DNA from: CAZPGL01 sp964586175
GTDB taxonomy: Bacteria > Actinomycetota > Acidimicrobiia > Acidimicrobiales > MedAcidi-G1
Assembly: GCA_964586175.1 (NCBI GenBank)
Contig: CAZPGL010000018.1
Span: 1 to 41,857 of the forward strand
DNA length: 41,857 nucleotides
Direction of reading: 5' to 3'
Positions 25,201 through 33,608 of the stretch are shown piece by piece. The position numbers and the translations under genes were made by a program. The number at the start of each line of letters is the position of its first letter. The first letter of the stretch is position 1. The notes under the pieces are model-generated. The model was not told where the DNA came from and ran no database searches. It saw only the letters and a program-made list of their open reading frames with translations.

Positions 25201-26307
25201 CTAGGGCAGGTCGGCCAGGGCGTCCACCAGATGGTCCATCCGGTGGGGGAGGTTGATGTCGCTGCGCAGGTAGCGCTTCTCGAGGCCCCGGAACGACACC
25301 GAGCCGTCCTTGACGATGACCCCGCGCTCGAGAAGGCCCTCGAACACCCTGGTGGAGTCGGTGTCGGGGTCGAGGATCTCGACGAGCATGAAGTTTGAGC
25401 GGGTGCCAGGGACCAATCGGAAGCGTTCCAGCTCGTCGAATCGCCGGGTGACGTGGGCCTTGCCGTCGAGAATGGCGGCCACCGTGCGGTCGACGTGGTC
25501 GTCGTCGGTCAGGGCGGCCACCGCCCCGGCGATCTGGAGCCGGCCCACGTTCCAGGTGGGTTTGACGGCCAACAGCGGCGGGATGAGGTCGGGGTGGGCG
25601 ACGCCGAACCCGACCCGCAGGCCGGCCAGCCCGAAGGCCTTGGAGAAGGTGCGCAGCACGATCAGGTTGTCGTATTCGCCGGCCAGGTGGATGTAGCCGG
25701 GGGTGTCCGAGTAGTGCACGTATGCCTCGTCGAGGGCCACGAGGGCGTGGGGGGCGGCCTCGACGATGCGGCGCACGTCGGCTTCCTCGAGCCATGTGCC
25801 CGACGGCGAGTGCGGGTTGGTGACGAACACGATGCGGGTGTCGGGGGTGATGGCCTCGAGGTAGGCGTCGACGTCGCACGTCATGGTGGGGGTGTCGATG
25901 TAGACGGGCTGGCGGCCTTCGGCTTCGGCGAACAGGTGGTACATCGGGAAGCACGGTCGGGTCATGAGCACCTGGCCGCCAGGTTCGGCGTAGGCACGGA
26001 TGACGAGGGCGATGACCTCGGTTTCGCCGGAGCCGCACACGAAGTTCTCGGTGGAGTAGCCGTACTTGCCGGCCAGCGCCTCGCGGAGCGGTTCGGCGGT
26101 CCACGGGGAGTACAGGTGGATGTTGCCCAACTCCTCGGTGATGGCCGACATGGCCTTGGGGGAGGGGCCGAACGGGTTCTCGGCCGATCCCAGCTTGGCC
26201 ACCTCGGCGGCCGGGATGCCGTACCGGGCTGTCACCCAGTCGGCGGGTAGGCCGGGGACGTAGAACTCGGGATCCTTCAGGTTGGAGTTGGCCAGATGGA
26301 GGTCCAT
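25201..26307 (-). CDS. PLP-dependent class I/II aminotransferase (histidinol-phosphate aminotransferase-like)
   Basis: 368 residues in the HisC-like subgroup. Substrate/PLP motifs are NPFGPSP (44-50), the NPHSPSG loop (164-170), ALDEAYVHYS (191-200) and the Schiff-base Lys223 in RTFSKAFGLAG. The start ATG at 26307 has GAGGA inside the end of the regulator gene, 4 bases after which this gene begins. Other his genes are absent, and the context is catabolic, so I infer that it transaminates the pathway substrate or an amino-acid intermediate rather than histidinol phosphate. Some HisC-like proteins are C-S or C-C lyases, which also remains open. Confidence 0.9.
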   Translation of the reverse strand: MDLHLANSNLKDPEFYVPGLPADWVTARYGIPAAEVAKLGSAENPFGPSPKAMSAITEELGNIHLYSPWTAEPLREALAGKYGYSTENFVCGSGETEVIALVIRAYAEPGGQVLMTRPCFPMYHLFAEAEGRQPVYIDTPTMTCDVDAYLEAITPDTRIVFVTNPHSPSGTWLEEADVRRIVEAAPHALVALDEAYVHYSDTPGYIHLAGEYDNLIVLRTFSKAFGLAGLRVGFGVAHPDLIPPLLAVKPTWNVGRLQIAGAVAALTDDDHVDRTVAAILDGKAHVTRRFDELERFRLVPGTRSNFMLVEILDPDTDSTRVFEGLLERGVIVKDGSVSFRGLEKRYLRSDINLPHRMDHLVDALADLP

Positions 26308-26311
26308 GGGG

Positions 26312-27217
26312 TCATTCCTCGAGGTACACGCCGGCCGACCGGCGGTGATGGTGGAACAGGGTGATGGCGCTGGCCGCCTCCTCGGGGCTGTCGGCCACCA
26401 TGAAGGCGAGCAGGGTCTCGAGCAGGGCGACGACGCCGATGACGCTGGCGAAGAACAGCGGGGTGTCGGTGGGCGTGATGAATACGTGGTCGGCGTCGAT
26501 GGCCGGCGGAGCGGTGCGGCTGTCGGTGACGGCGACCACGGTGATGCCCCGCTGCCGGGCCAGGCGGGTGGTCTCGACGATCTCGACCCGGTACGGGGCG
26601 AAGGTCATGGCCAGCAGCACGTCGCCCGGACCCATTCGGCCGATGTCGTCGATGGGCAGGCCGTCGTTGGTGGGCAGGGCCCACAGGCCGGGGACGGCCA
26701 TCGAGCCCACGTAGCAGAAGTGGCGGGCCAGGGGCAGCAGGGCGCCGACGCCGAACACCCCGGTGCAGGGGGCGGCCAGGATGGTGTCGGCCACCGTCTT
26801 GAGCTCGGCGGTGTCGAGGCCCGAGAACACCTCTTCGACCACGGCCAGGTTGGACGAGGCCAGGTCGGCCAGCAGATCGCCGTGGTGTTCGGTGACGGCG
26901 AGGGTCTGGAGCCACCGGGCCTTGTCGGGGAACGAGGCACCGTGGGCCGTGGCCTGGTGGCGGAACGGCTCCCGTAGGTCGTCGAAGCCGTCGAAGCCGA
27001 TGGCCCGGGCCAGGCGGACCAGGGTGTTGGGCTTGACGCCGGCCTCCTCGGCCAGCTGGCGCATGGACAGCACGGCCACCTGTTCGGGGTGGTCGAGGAG
27101 GTGGCGGGCCGCCTGCCGGACCTGGGGCGCCAGGTCGTCGAACGCGCCGGTGAGGCGGTCGAGCACGTCGGCCGGGTGGAGGACGCCGGCGGCGAAGGCG
27201 GGGGACGTGGCGTTCAT
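26312..27217 (-). CDS. RpiR/MurR-family transcriptional regulator (HTH-SIS)
   Basis: 301 residues from the ATG at 27217. An N-terminal HTH_6 domain (about 10-85; VLSMRQLAEEAGVKPNTLVRLARAIGFDGFDDLR) precedes a SIS domain (about 115-255) that in this family binds phosphosugars or other small ligands. It is the first gene of the leftward operon and is transcribed away from the flavoprotein gene at 27294. There is no good ribosome site before the ATG; a TACACT hexamer ends 10 bases upstream, so a leaderless transcript is possible. The palindrome at 27222-27233 touches this region, suggesting autoregulation. Confidence 0.92.
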   Translation of the reverse strand: MNATSPAFAAGVLHPADVLDRLTGAFDDLAPQVRQAARHLLDHPEQVAVLSMRQLAEEAGVKPNTLVRLARAIGFDGFDDLREPFRHQATAHGASFPDKARWLQTLAVTEHHGDLLADLASSNLAVVEEVFSGLDTAELKTVADTILAAPCTGVFGVGALLPLARHFCYVGSMAVPGLWALPTNDGLPIDDIGRMGPGDVLLAMTFAPYRVEIVETTRLARQRGITVVAVTDSRTAPPAIDADHVFITPTDTPLFFASVIGVVALLETLLAFMVADSPEEAASAITLFHHHRRSAGVYLEE

Positions 27218-27221
27218 GGCC

Positions 27222-27233
27222 GTACAAGTGTAC
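27222..27233. promoter_or_regulatory. Candidate operator 1 (palindrome) at the regulator start
   Basis: GTACAAGTGTAC has perfect 5-bp arms (GTACA/TGTAC) around AG. It overlaps a possible -10 element (TACACT on the - strand) of the RpiR-type gene and shares the core ACA-N2-TGT with the second palindrome 30 bp away. Confidence 0.65.
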
Positions 27234-27250
27234 CATTTGCGAGAGTTCAG

Positions 27251-27264
27251 CGGACAACTGTCCG
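27251..27264. promoter_or_regulatory. Candidate operator 2 (palindrome) in the divergent intergenic region
   Basis: CGGACAACTGTCCG has perfect 6-bp arms around AC. Its centre is exactly 30 bp (about three helical turns) from the centre of operator 1, so two dimers could bind on the same DNA face. It lies 29 bases before the ATG of the flavoprotein gene. Confidence 0.7.
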
Positions 27265-27293
27265 GTTCCGAGCAGAACGACGGAGTTCCCCTC

Positions 27294-29717
27294 ATGGCCA
27301 TGCCCGACCACGCCCGGGTCGTCGTCGTCGGTGGCGGCATCGTCGGCGCCAGCGTCCTCTACCACCTGGCCAAGGAAGGGTGGACCGACACCCTGCTCGT
27401 GGAGAAGGCCGAGTTCACCTCGGGATCCACGTGGCACGCCGCCGGCCAGGTCACCCACTCGGTGTCGAGCTACACCCTGGCCTCCATGCGCAAGTACGCC
27501 ACCGAGCTCTACGCCTCGCTGGAGGCCGAGACCGGCGTGGTGACCTCGTGGCACGAGCCGGGCTCGTTCCGGGTCGCCTACGAGCCCATCGAGGTCGACT
27601 GGTTGAAGGGCCAGCTCGGCGTGGGCGCCTACGCCGGCCTCGAGATGGACTGGGTCGGCCCCGAGGTGGTCGCCGAGCACCACCCCCTCTACGACGTGTC
27701 CCGGATCGTCGGCGCCATCTGGACCCCACGGGACGGCCACGTCGACCCGTCGGGGGCCACCAACGCTCTCCTCGCCGGGGCCCGTCACGCCGGGGCCGCC
27801 ACCTCCCGCCGCAACCGGGTCGTTGAGATCAACCGCCGCCCCGACGGCGACTGGGACGTGGTGACCGAGCAGGGCACCGTCACCTGCGAGCACGTGGTCA
27901 ACGCCGCCGGCTGCTACGCCGACCGGGTGGCCCGGATGGTCGGCCTGCGGGTCCCGATGGCCAACGCCCTCCACGCCTACCTCATCACCGAACCGGTGCC
28001 CGAGATCGCCGCCCTCGGCACCGAGCTGCCGGTCATGCGGGACGACTACCTGTCGGGCTACATCCGCCAGGAACAGGAGGCGGGCCTCATCGGCATCTAC
28101 GAGCAGTCGGGGGCCGAGGCGGTGTGGCACGACCAGCCGGGCTGGGAGCTCGAGAACCCACTGTTCCCGATCGACTACGACATCATCGGCGACCGCCTCC
28201 TGCGGGCCTTCGAGTGCATGCCGTGCCTCGAGCCCCGCGGGATCAAACAGACCATCCGGGGGGCCATCACCCACACCCCGGACGGAGAGGCCATGCTCGG
28301 CATGTCCGGCGTCCCGAATTTCTGGATGGCCTGCGGTGCCCAGGTCGGCGTGGCCGACGGCCCGGGCCTGGGCCGGGAGCTGGCCCGCTGGATGGTCCAC
28401 GGTGAGACGGCCCTCAGCGTGCGGGGCTACGACCCTCGGCGATTCGGGTTCGTGCCCGACGGCGACTACGGGCGCGAGAAGGGCGTCGAGGACTACATGT
28501 ACCGGCACCAGACGCCGGTGCCCGGCCTCGAGCACCGGCATCTACGCCCCCTGAAGGCCACCCCGGCCTATGAGCGTCAGGCCGAGCTGGGCGGCGTGTT
28601 CACCCAGGTGTACGGCTGGGAACGGCCCAAGTGGTATCCGGGGGCCGTCGGGCTGCCCGTCGAGGACGAGGTCGGGTTTCGGCACGTCGGCTGGTTCGAA
28701 CCGGTCCGTGAGGAGGCCCGGGCGGTGCGGGAGCGGGTGGCGCTCATCGACATGACGGCCTTCGCCAAGTTCGACCTGACCGGCCGAGACGCCGCCGAGG
28801 TGCTGGACCGCCTGACCGCCAACCGGCTGCCCCGGCCGGGCCGTATTGGCCTCAACTACTTCCTCACCCCGACCGGCCGGGTCGAGGGCGAAATGACGGT
28901 CACCCGTCTGGCCGACGACCACTTCTACCTGGTGTCCGCGGCGGTGGGGGAGCTCAAGGACCGCGAGTTCATGGCCACTCACTGGCCGGCCGGCCTCGAC
29001 GCCACCCTGACGATGGTGTCCGAGGCGTTTGGGGTGCTGGCCGTAGCCGGACCGAGGTCCCGAGACCTGCTGGCCCGGTGCACTGACGCCGACGTGTCCA
29101 ACGACGCTTTCCCGTGGTTGACCGCCCAGTGCATCGCCGTGTGCGGGGTCGGGGTGCGGGCCCTGCGGGTCGGGTTCGTCGGCGAGTTGGGCTGGGAGCT
29201 CCACGTGCCGCTGGCCGACATGGCCATTCTCTACGACGGCCTGTGGGATGCCGGCCGGGACCTCGGCGTGGCCAACGCCGGCCACCACGCCGTCAACAGC
29301 CTCCGCATGGAGAAGGGCTACCGGACCTCGCGGGACATGACCCACGACGTCGACCCGGTCGAGGCCGGCCTCGACTTCTTCGTCAAACGGGAAAAGGGCG
29401 ATTTCGTCGGTCGTGACGCCCTGCTGGCCCGCGACGGGCGGCCTCGCCGCTGGGCGTCGGCCTATCTCGAGGTCGACTGCGACATCGCCGAGTGCATCGG
29501 CGGCGAAGGGGTGTTCCGCGGTGATCGGGCCGTGGGGCTCACCTCGTCGGGCGGCCACGGGTACACCACGGGCAAGGTGCACGCCTTCGCCTTCGTATCG
29601 CCCGACGACGCCGTGCCCGGCACCGAGCTCGAGGTGATGATCTTCGGCGACCGCTACCCGGCCCGGGTGTTGGGTGAGGCGGCCTACGATCCGGCCAACG
29701 AACGCCTGCGGTCCTGA
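27294..29717 (+). CDS. FAD-dependent dimethylglycine/sarcosine dehydrogenase-like protein with GcvT domain
   Basis: 807 residues. The N-terminal DAO-type flavin domain begins with VVVVGGGIVGAS (9-20) and has His48 in STWHAAG, the position of covalent FAD attachment in mammalian dimethylglycine and sarcosine dehydrogenases. The C-terminal half (from about 430) is the GcvT/aminomethyltransferase fold that binds tetrahydrofolate and collects the one-carbon unit; visible segments include LTANRLPRPGRIGLNYFL and GELGWELHVP. It should oxidise an N-methyl group of a secondary or tertiary amine. The ATG at 27294 has ACGGAG upstream. It is the first rightward gene of the divergent island and probably completes demethylation begun by the Rieske enzyme (inference). 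Confidence 0.93.
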   Translation: MAMPDHARVVVVGGGIVGASVLYHLAKEGWTDTLLVEKAEFTSGSTWHAAGQVTHSVSSYTLASMRKYATELYASLEAETGVVTSWHEPGSFRVAYEPIEVDWLKGQLGVGAYAGLEMDWVGPEVVAEHHPLYDVSRIVGAIWTPRDGHVDPSGATNALLAGARHAGAATSRRNRVVEINRRPDGDWDVVTEQGTVTCEHVVNAAGCYADRVARMVGLRVPMANALHAYLITEPVPEIAALGTELPVMRDDYLSGYIRQEQEAGLIGIYEQSGAEAVWHDQPGWELENPLFPIDYDIIGDRLLRAFECMPCLEPRGIKQTIRGAITHTPDGEAMLGMSGVPNFWMACGAQVGVADGPGLGRELARWMVHGETALSVRGYDPRRFGFVPDGDYGREKGVEDYMYRHQTPVPGLEHRHLRPLKATPAYERQAELGGVFTQVYGWERPKWYPGAVGLPVEDEVGFRHVGWFEPVREEARAVRERVALIDMTAFAKFDLTGRDAAEVLDRLTANRLPRPGRIGLNYFLTPTGRVEGEMTVTRLADDHFYLVSAAVGELKDREFMATHWPAGLDATLTMVSEAFGVLAVAGPRSRDLLARCTDADVSNDAFPWLTAQCIAVCGVGVRALRVGFVGELGWELHVPLADMAILYDGLWDAGRDLGVANAGHHAVNSLRMEKGYRTSRDMTHDVDPVEAGLDFFVKREKGDFVGRDALLARDGRPRRWASAYLEVDCDIAECIGGEGVFRGDRAVGLTSSGGHGYTTGKVHAFAFVSPDDAVPGTELEVMIFGDRYPARVLGEAAYDPANERLRS

Positions 29718-29732
29718 CCTCGAGGAGTGCCC

Positions 29733-30839
29733 ATGTCCCATCCCGAGATCCCCGAGGTCATGACGGCCGTCCACCTGGTCGGCAACGGTGGACCCGAGAT
29801 GCTCGTCGTACGCCACGACGTGCCCGTGCCCACCCCGGCCGGCGACGAGGTACTCATCAGGGTGCGGGCCTGCGGGATGAACAACACCGACATCAACACC
29901 AGGGTCGGCTGGTACTCCAAGTCGGTCACCGGGGCCACGTCCACCGAGGGGTTCGGCGACGACGAGGTGACCGGGGACGGCACCTGGGGCGGTTCGGGTC
30001 TGACCTTTCCGCGCATCCAGGGGGCCGACCCGTGCGGGGAGGTGGTGGCGGTGGGTGCCGAAGTCGACGCCGGGCTGGTCGGCCGGAGGGTGCTGGTCGA
30101 CGGCTGGGTCCGCGACGCCGCCGACCCGACGAACCGCGACGGGGCCGGATACGTGGGTTCCGAGCGGGATGGCGGCTACGCCCAGTACTGCGCCGTGCCG
30201 GCCGCCAACGTGTACCCGGTCGAGTCGCCGCTCACCGACGTCGAGTTGGCATCGTTTCCGTGCTCGTGGAGCACCGCCGAACACATGCTGACCAGACCCC
30301 GGGTGTCGGCCGCCGACACCGTGGTGGTCACCGGGGCCTCCGGCGGGGTGGGTTCGGCCCTGGTCCAGCTGGCCAAGCTGCGGGGCGCCCGGGTGGTGGC
30401 GGTCACCTCGGCGGCCAAGGCCGATGCGGTCACCGCCCTCGGGGCCGACGCCGTGGTCGACCGGGCCGCCCCCGACCTGGCCGCCGCGGTGGCCGAGGCT
30501 GCGGCGGGGCCGGTCCACGTGCTGGCCGACGTCGTGGGCGGCGTCGACTTCGCCCCGCTGCTCGAGATCGTGGCCCGAGGCGGGCGCTACACCACGGCCG
30601 GGGCCATCGCCGGACCGGTCGTGGATCTTGACCTGCGCACCCTGTACCTGAACGATCTCGAGTTGTACGGCTGCACGGTGTACGAACCCCCGGTGTTCGC
30701 CGCCCTGGTCGACTACATCCAGCAGGGGGCCATCCGGCCGGTGGTGGCCGCCACCTTCCCGCTGGCTGAGATCCACGCCGCCCAGGAGGCGTTCACCGCC
30801 AAGACCCACGTGGGGGCCATGGTGGTCACGGTTCCGTAA
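29733..30839 (+). CDS. Medium-chain dehydrogenase/reductase (zinc-type alcohol dehydrogenase or quinone reductase-like)
   Basis: 368 residues from the ATG at 29733, chosen because GAGGAG (29722-29727) lies 5 bases upstream; a GTG at 29727 is inside that site. The N-terminal GroES-like domain includes VLIRVRACGMNNTD and RIQGADPCGEVVAVG. The NAD(P)-binding domain has TGASGGVGSALVQLAKLRGA. The usual catalytic-zinc Cys is present as ACGMN, but the second zinc ligands (GHE) are replaced by GAD, so this is probably a zinc-independent, quinone-oxidoreductase-like member. It starts 15 bases after the flavoprotein stop and is probably co-transcribed. It could handle an aldehyde or enone intermediate. 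Confidence 0.9.
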   Translation: MSHPEIPEVMTAVHLVGNGGPEMLVVRHDVPVPTPAGDEVLIRVRACGMNNTDINTRVGWYSKSVTGATSTEGFGDDEVTGDGTWGGSGLTFPRIQGADPCGEVVAVGAEVDAGLVGRRVLVDGWVRDAADPTNRDGAGYVGSERDGGYAQYCAVPAANVYPVESPLTDVELASFPCSWSTAEHMLTRPRVSAADTVVVTGASGGVGSALVQLAKLRGARVVAVTSAAKADAVTALGADAVVDRAAPDLAAAVAEAAAGPVHVLADVVGGVDFAPLLEIVARGGRYTTAGAIAGPVVDLDLRTLYLNDLELYGCTVYEPPVFAALVDYIQQGAIRPVVAATFPLAEIHAAQEAFTAKTHVGAMVVTVP

Positions 30840-30848
30840 CGCCGCCGC

Positions 30849-31964
30849 TCAGACCACCGGGTCGTCGGGGGAGCGGCCGTGGAGTTCGGCGTAGAAGCGC
30901 AGGTTGGATTCCAACAGGTCGAACACGCCCGCCTCGGTGGGGGCCAGCTCGGCCTCGCTGGTGCCGAGACGTTCGACCCGGTCGCCCCACCGCAGCACGA
31001 TCGAACCCCAGGTGACCCCGCCGCCGAACGCGGTGAGGACCACCAGGTCGCCTGGTGAGATGCGGCCGGCGTCACAGGCGTCGGCGATGGCCATCGGCAC
31101 CGAGGCCGCCGCGGTGTTGCCGAGGTTCTCGATGTTGACGAACACCCGGTCGCCGTCGATGCCCAGGCGCCGGGTGGCGGCGTCGATGATGCGGGCGTTG
31201 GCCTGGTGGGCGATGACCACGTCGACGTCGTCGGCGCCGTAGCCGGCCCGTTCGAGGGCCCGGGTCGCCGAGGCGGCGATGCCCTGCACGGCGATCTTGA
31301 ACACCGCCTGGCCCTCGAAGTGGAGGCGCAGGTCCTCGGGCTCGAGCGCACCGTACGGGTCGCCCCGGGACCCCAAGGCCTGGACGACCATGGTGCCGCC
31401 TTTGGTGCCGTCGGCACCCAGGTCGACGGCGAGCACCCCGGGCTGGTCGTCGCCGGATTCGCAGGCTTCGAACACCGCGGCGCCGGCACCGTCACCGAAC
31501 AGGATGGCCGTGGAGCGATCCCGGTAGTCCATGGCGATGTGCAGTTTTTCGCAACCGACGACGAGGACCCGCTGGGCGAACCCGGATTCGATCATTCCGG
31601 TCACGTTGGCGGTGGCGTACACGAACCCGGAGCATGCGGCGTTGAGGTCAAACGCCGCGGCGTTGGAGGCTCCGAGCCGTTCCTGGAGCATGGCGGCCAC
31701 GCTGGGGCACAGCAGTTCTGGGGTGGTGGAAGCGACGACGATGAGGTCGAGGTCGCCGGGTTCGAGGCCGGCGGCGGCCAGGGCACGGCGGGCCGCGACT
31801 TCGCCGAGGTCGGTGCCTTCACAGTGGGCGATGCGGCGGCTACCGATTCCGGTGCGTTCCCGGATCCAGTCGTCGCTGGTGTCCATGACCTGCTCGAGGT
31901 CGCGGTTGGTCAACTCGACGGGGGGCACACATTTGCCCCATCCGGTGATGACGGCGCTCGGCAT
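30849..31964 (-). CDS. fabH: Beta-ketoacyl-ACP synthase III-like enzyme
   Basis: 371 residues from the ATG at 31964. It has the full thiolase-fold FabH triad: Cys111 in NAACSGF, His253 in IAHQANARI and Asn283 in ENLGNTAAAS, spaced as in E. coli FabH. It would condense an acyl-CoA with malonyl-ACP to start fatty acid chains. The protein carries about 40 residues beyond the usual end (GSIVLRWGDRVERLG...), including a helix FDLLESNLRFYAELHG. No other fab genes are nearby, so a role in a special starter-unit pathway is also possible. It is convergent with the dehydrogenase (9 bases between stops) and divergent from the oxygenase gene at 32001. Confidence 0.9.
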   Translation of the reverse strand: MPSAVITGWGKCVPPVELTNRDLEQVMDTSDDWIRERTGIGSRRIAHCEGTDLGEVAARRALAAAGLEPGDLDLIVVASTTPELLCPSVAAMLQERLGASNAAAFDLNAACSGFVYATANVTGMIESGFAQRVLVVGCEKLHIAMDYRDRSTAILFGDGAGAAVFEACESGDDQPGVLAVDLGADGTKGGTMVVQALGSRGDPYGALEPEDLRLHFEGQAVFKIAVQGIAASATRALERAGYGADDVDVVIAHQANARIIDAATRRLGIDGDRVFVNIENLGNTAAASVPMAIADACDAGRISPGDLVVLTAFGGGVTWGSIVLRWGDRVERLGTSEAELAPTEAGVFDLLESNLRFYAELHGRSPDDPVV

Positions 31965-32000
31965 GGGTTTGTTCCTACCACGGTCCCGTAGGGTTCCGGC

Positions 32001-32717
32001 GTGTCGTACGGGGAACCCTTCGGGGAAACGGGCGTTGCAGTGCGCCCCGTGTTGGCGCCCGGTGAGGTGGCCGGGCTGCGTCGGGCGATCTCGGCCCACA
32101 CCGACCGGGTCGTCGACGCGCTGCATGTGCCGGTCGTCGACACGTTCCCCGACCTGGACCTGGACGAGAGGATCGCCGCCATCGCCGGCGGCGAGGACCC
32201 GTCGTTGGCGGCCCTGCTGGTGCGGGCCGTGGCCACCGACGTGCAGCGCCACCCGGCGTTCGAGGCGCTGCCTCGGCATCCGCGGGTGGCTGCCGCGGTG
32301 CGCGACCTGACGGGCGCCGAGGTCGACGGGGCCACGGTGCGGGTCCGGGCGCACGTACCCGGGTTGAACCTGCGGGTCGAGCCGTGGCACACCGACGTCG
32401 TGTTCGACGACGGTGGTGGATGTTCGCGGGTGCGGATGACGTGTTGGATTCCCCTCGGCACCGGGGCGCCGGTTGCCGGTTTGGAGGTGGCACCGGGCCG
32501 TCGAGCCGAGCCGCCCGCGGCGGTGGAGGAGCCGGGTGGCTACCGGGTCGTCGACGAGGCCTTGGCTGGCGTGGTGCCTGAGGCGCCGGTGTGTGGGCAC
32601 GGCGAGGCGGTGTTCATCGACCGTTTCACCCCGCACCGGACCCTGGTCGGGTCGGACGGCGACGCGGGCCGGATCCGTTGGGCCGCCGTGCTGTGGTTGC
32701 GGTTCGCGGCGGGCTGA
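32001..32717 (+). CDS. Fe(II)/2-oxoglutarate oxygenase-like protein (PhyH-like)
   Basis: 238 residues with an iron triad on a double-stranded beta-helix pattern: His130 and Asp132 in EPWHTDVVFDDG, His212 in FIDRFTPHRT, and an Arg (224 or 226) in GRIRWAAVLW to hold 2-oxoglutarate. This fits the phytanoyl-CoA dioxygenase-like families that hydroxylate small molecules. Substrate unknown. GTG start at 32001; 36 bases separate it from the divergent fabH-like gene, so they may share control. The N-terminal 110 residues are helical and Ala-rich and less conserved. Confidence 0.75.
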   Translation: MSYGEPFGETGVAVRPVLAPGEVAGLRRAISAHTDRVVDALHVPVVDTFPDLDLDERIAAIAGGEDPSLAALLVRAVATDVQRHPAFEALPRHPRVAAAVRDLTGAEVDGATVRVRAHVPGLNLRVEPWHTDVVFDDGGGCSRVRMTCWIPLGTGAPVAGLEVAPGRRAEPPAAVEEPGGYRVVDEALAGVVPEAPVCGHGEAVFIDRFTPHRTLVGSDGDAGRIRWAAVLWLRFAAG

Positions 32718-32756
32718 ATCTCGGGCTACTGGCCGGCAGGTGGAAGGGACATTACG

Positions 32757-33506
32757 TTGGGGTGGGTGACGGAACGCAGGTTGAGCGGGTTGGCGGTGCT
32801 GTTGGCGGCTGCGGCGCTCGTGCTGGCGGTGGTGGGGTACGCCGACGGCGGTGAGGCCGCCGACGACGGCGTGGCCACTACCCGCAACCTGGCTGCCGAG
32901 CGGACGGCGGTCGACGTCGACGACATGGTTCCCGGTTCCCGCTTCGCCGACTCGGACTACACGACGAGCGACCAGTCGTTCCAGGATCCGAGGGAGGTCA
33001 AGTCGGGCAAGGCCTTCACCGAGGCGAACCAGGGCGATGCCATGCCCGCCTACATCGAGTTCTGGGATCTGTTCCTGTCCGACGCCGACGGTTTTCCGGC
33101 GGTCGCGACCGTGGGATACGCCGACGACGGTGTCATCGAGTTGGCGGCCCTGTGTCAGGACGGAGAGATCACGGTGTGGGTGCGCAATATCGAACCCGAC
33201 TACCGCATCACCCACATGACCCAACAGCTCTGGACAGGAATGGTCGACATGCCCGCGGCATTCGACTGGGTGGTCCTCCAGATCGCCTTCGGTGACGATC
33301 AGCCCTTTGCTGGCTGGTCGGTCGAGGAGGAGGCGGTGACCAAGGTGTGGGTGGGCCGTTCGATCGACGGCGAGTACACGGTCGAGACCGGTCAGATCCC
33401 GGAGTTGATCATCCGTCTGGACATCAGAGCCAGGATCCAGCGCAAAGAGGGATCCGACAGCACGGAGTGCTGGCTCTGGATGTTGTCGACCCGTTCCTAC
33501 CCGTAA
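32757..33506 (+). CDS. Exported or membrane-anchored protein of unknown function
   Basis: 249 residues. A hydrophobic N-terminal segment (LSGLAVLLAAAALVLAVVGY, about 9-28) serves as signal anchor or signal peptide. The rest is acidic and beta-rich, with two Cys (in ALCQDG and TECWLW) that could form a disulfide outside the cell. I recognise no family. The TTG start at 32757 is preferred because GGAAGGGA lies about 8 bases before it; a GTG at 32766 is the alternative. It follows the oxygenase gene by 39 bases. A 102-base gap to the next gene (33507-33608) shows no feature I can support. Confidence 0.8.
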   Translation: MGWVTERRLSGLAVLLAAAALVLAVVGYADGGEAADDGVATTRNLAAERTAVDVDDMVPGSRFADSDYTTSDQSFQDPREVKSGKAFTEANQGDAMPAYIEFWDLFLSDADGFPAVATVGYADDGVIELAALCQDGEITVWVRNIEPDYRITHMTQQLWTGMVDMPAAFDWVVLQIAFGDDQPFAGWSVEEEAVTKVWVGRSIDGEYTVETGQIPELIIRLDIRARIQRKEGSDSTECWLWMLSTRSYP

Positions 33507-33608
33507 GGGCCAGGCTTCGATCACTTGGAGGCCGGGCACCGCCTCACCGGCTGTTATCCGACAAACTGCGGCCATGGCACGCAGGCCGATCGGCGCACCG
33601 GGGACCCC

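Noticed and set aside
26277..28541. 754-codon - strand frame spanning the regulator and flavoprotein region
   Set aside because: It runs antisense to the flavoprotein gene and out of frame across the regulator gene; no motif supports it.
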